From Candidatus Bathyarchaeota archaeon (GTDB lineage: Archaea; Thermoproteota; Bathyarchaeia; 40CM-2-53-6; RBG-13-38-9): a stretch of 13,430 nucleotides of DNA. The notes beneath the pieces were generated by a model. It was given only the letters and a program-made list of their open reading frames with translations, did not search any database and was not told the DNA's origin. This document shows, one piece after another, positions 13,321-13,430 of this stretch (positions are counted from its first letter, which is position 1; the number at the start of each line of letters is the position of its first letter). The stretch lies in NCBI GenBank assembly GCA_026015225.1, contig JAOZGV010000145.1:1-13430 (forward strand). The letters are read 5' to 3'. A program made the translations under genes and the position numbers.

Positions 13321-13332
13321 GTCGCGCGCACT
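13321..13332. repeat. Short GC element GTCGCGCGCACT
   Basis: Contains GCGCGC 18 bases after the AlkD-like stop. It shares GCGCGCACT with the element at 12137-12146. Confidence 0.45.
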
Positions 13333-13430
13333 TAAAGCTCTTTTACATTTATTAAATAATCAGCTTTTTATCCAATAATTTGAATAAAGATACCTGATTC
13401 TTTTGTCTTCTCTTGAATCCATGAAATTTC
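13333..13430. other. Unassigned right edge
   Basis: An A/T-rich end of about 100 bases. All three minus-strand frames are open from the window edge for roughly 20 codons, so a gene may end here on the minus strand (for example with a stop at 13368-13370), but none can be chosen on content. Confidence 0.3.

Noticed and set aside
13368..13430. Possible 3' end of a minus-strand gene at the right edge
   Set aside because: All three minus frames are open over this short stretch, so no frame can be chosen on evidence.

Overview
The window is AT-rich and archaeal. It carries GatD/GatE (an archaea-only glutamyl-tRNA(Gln) amidotransferase), an archaeal Elp3, a eukaryote-type ribosomal protein eS30, and T-rich/TATA promoter architecture with many TTG and GTG starts. 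A secreted protein ending in a VGG..P.NKL.IL.PYI membrane anchor resembles tails I associate with Bathyarchaeia. I therefore favour a Thermoproteota/Bathyarchaeia-type genome; the class-level placement is inference.

Left part (1 to about 6.9 kb) is mostly translation and other core functions. On the minus strand lie gatE (5' part only, running off the window) coupled to gatD by a GTGA overlap, elp3, a DUF763 helix-hairpin-helix protein, eS30, a dihydrodipicolinate-reductase-like NAD(P)-dependent dehydrogenase, and a small basic protein that may be an eL22-like ribosomal protein. One plus-strand gene, a two-TM protein with a C-terminal zinc ribbon, is inserted between them. GatDE (Gln-tRNA formation), Elp3 (wobble-uridine modification) and eS30 all serve translation.

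Right part (about 6.9 to 13.4 kb) is accessory in character. It holds a degraded 3' remnant of a surface-protein gene, a full secreted DNRLRE/CBM96-like protein with the same kind of anchor, a membrane-anchored transglutaminase-like protein, a DUF362 protein, a polytopic membrane protein with a ten-glycine loop, the 3' half of a DUF3795 gene, a DUF998 membrane protein, an iron-sulfur-flavoprotein-like oxidoreductase, and the C-terminal part of an AlkD-type DNA alkylation repair protein.

The most unusual feature is a set of short GC-alternating palindromes, with core AGCGCGCGCGCT and shorter or degenerate relatives. They occur only in the right part, at nearly every gene boundary and often near the middle of the gap. 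At two of them (11200 and 12883) the neighbouring gene is missing its 5' half and its recognisable coding frame begins exactly at the palindrome. This suggests the elements mark recombination or deletion junctions, or delimit gene cassettes. No CRISPR array, tRNA, rRNA, transposase or integrase was recognised.
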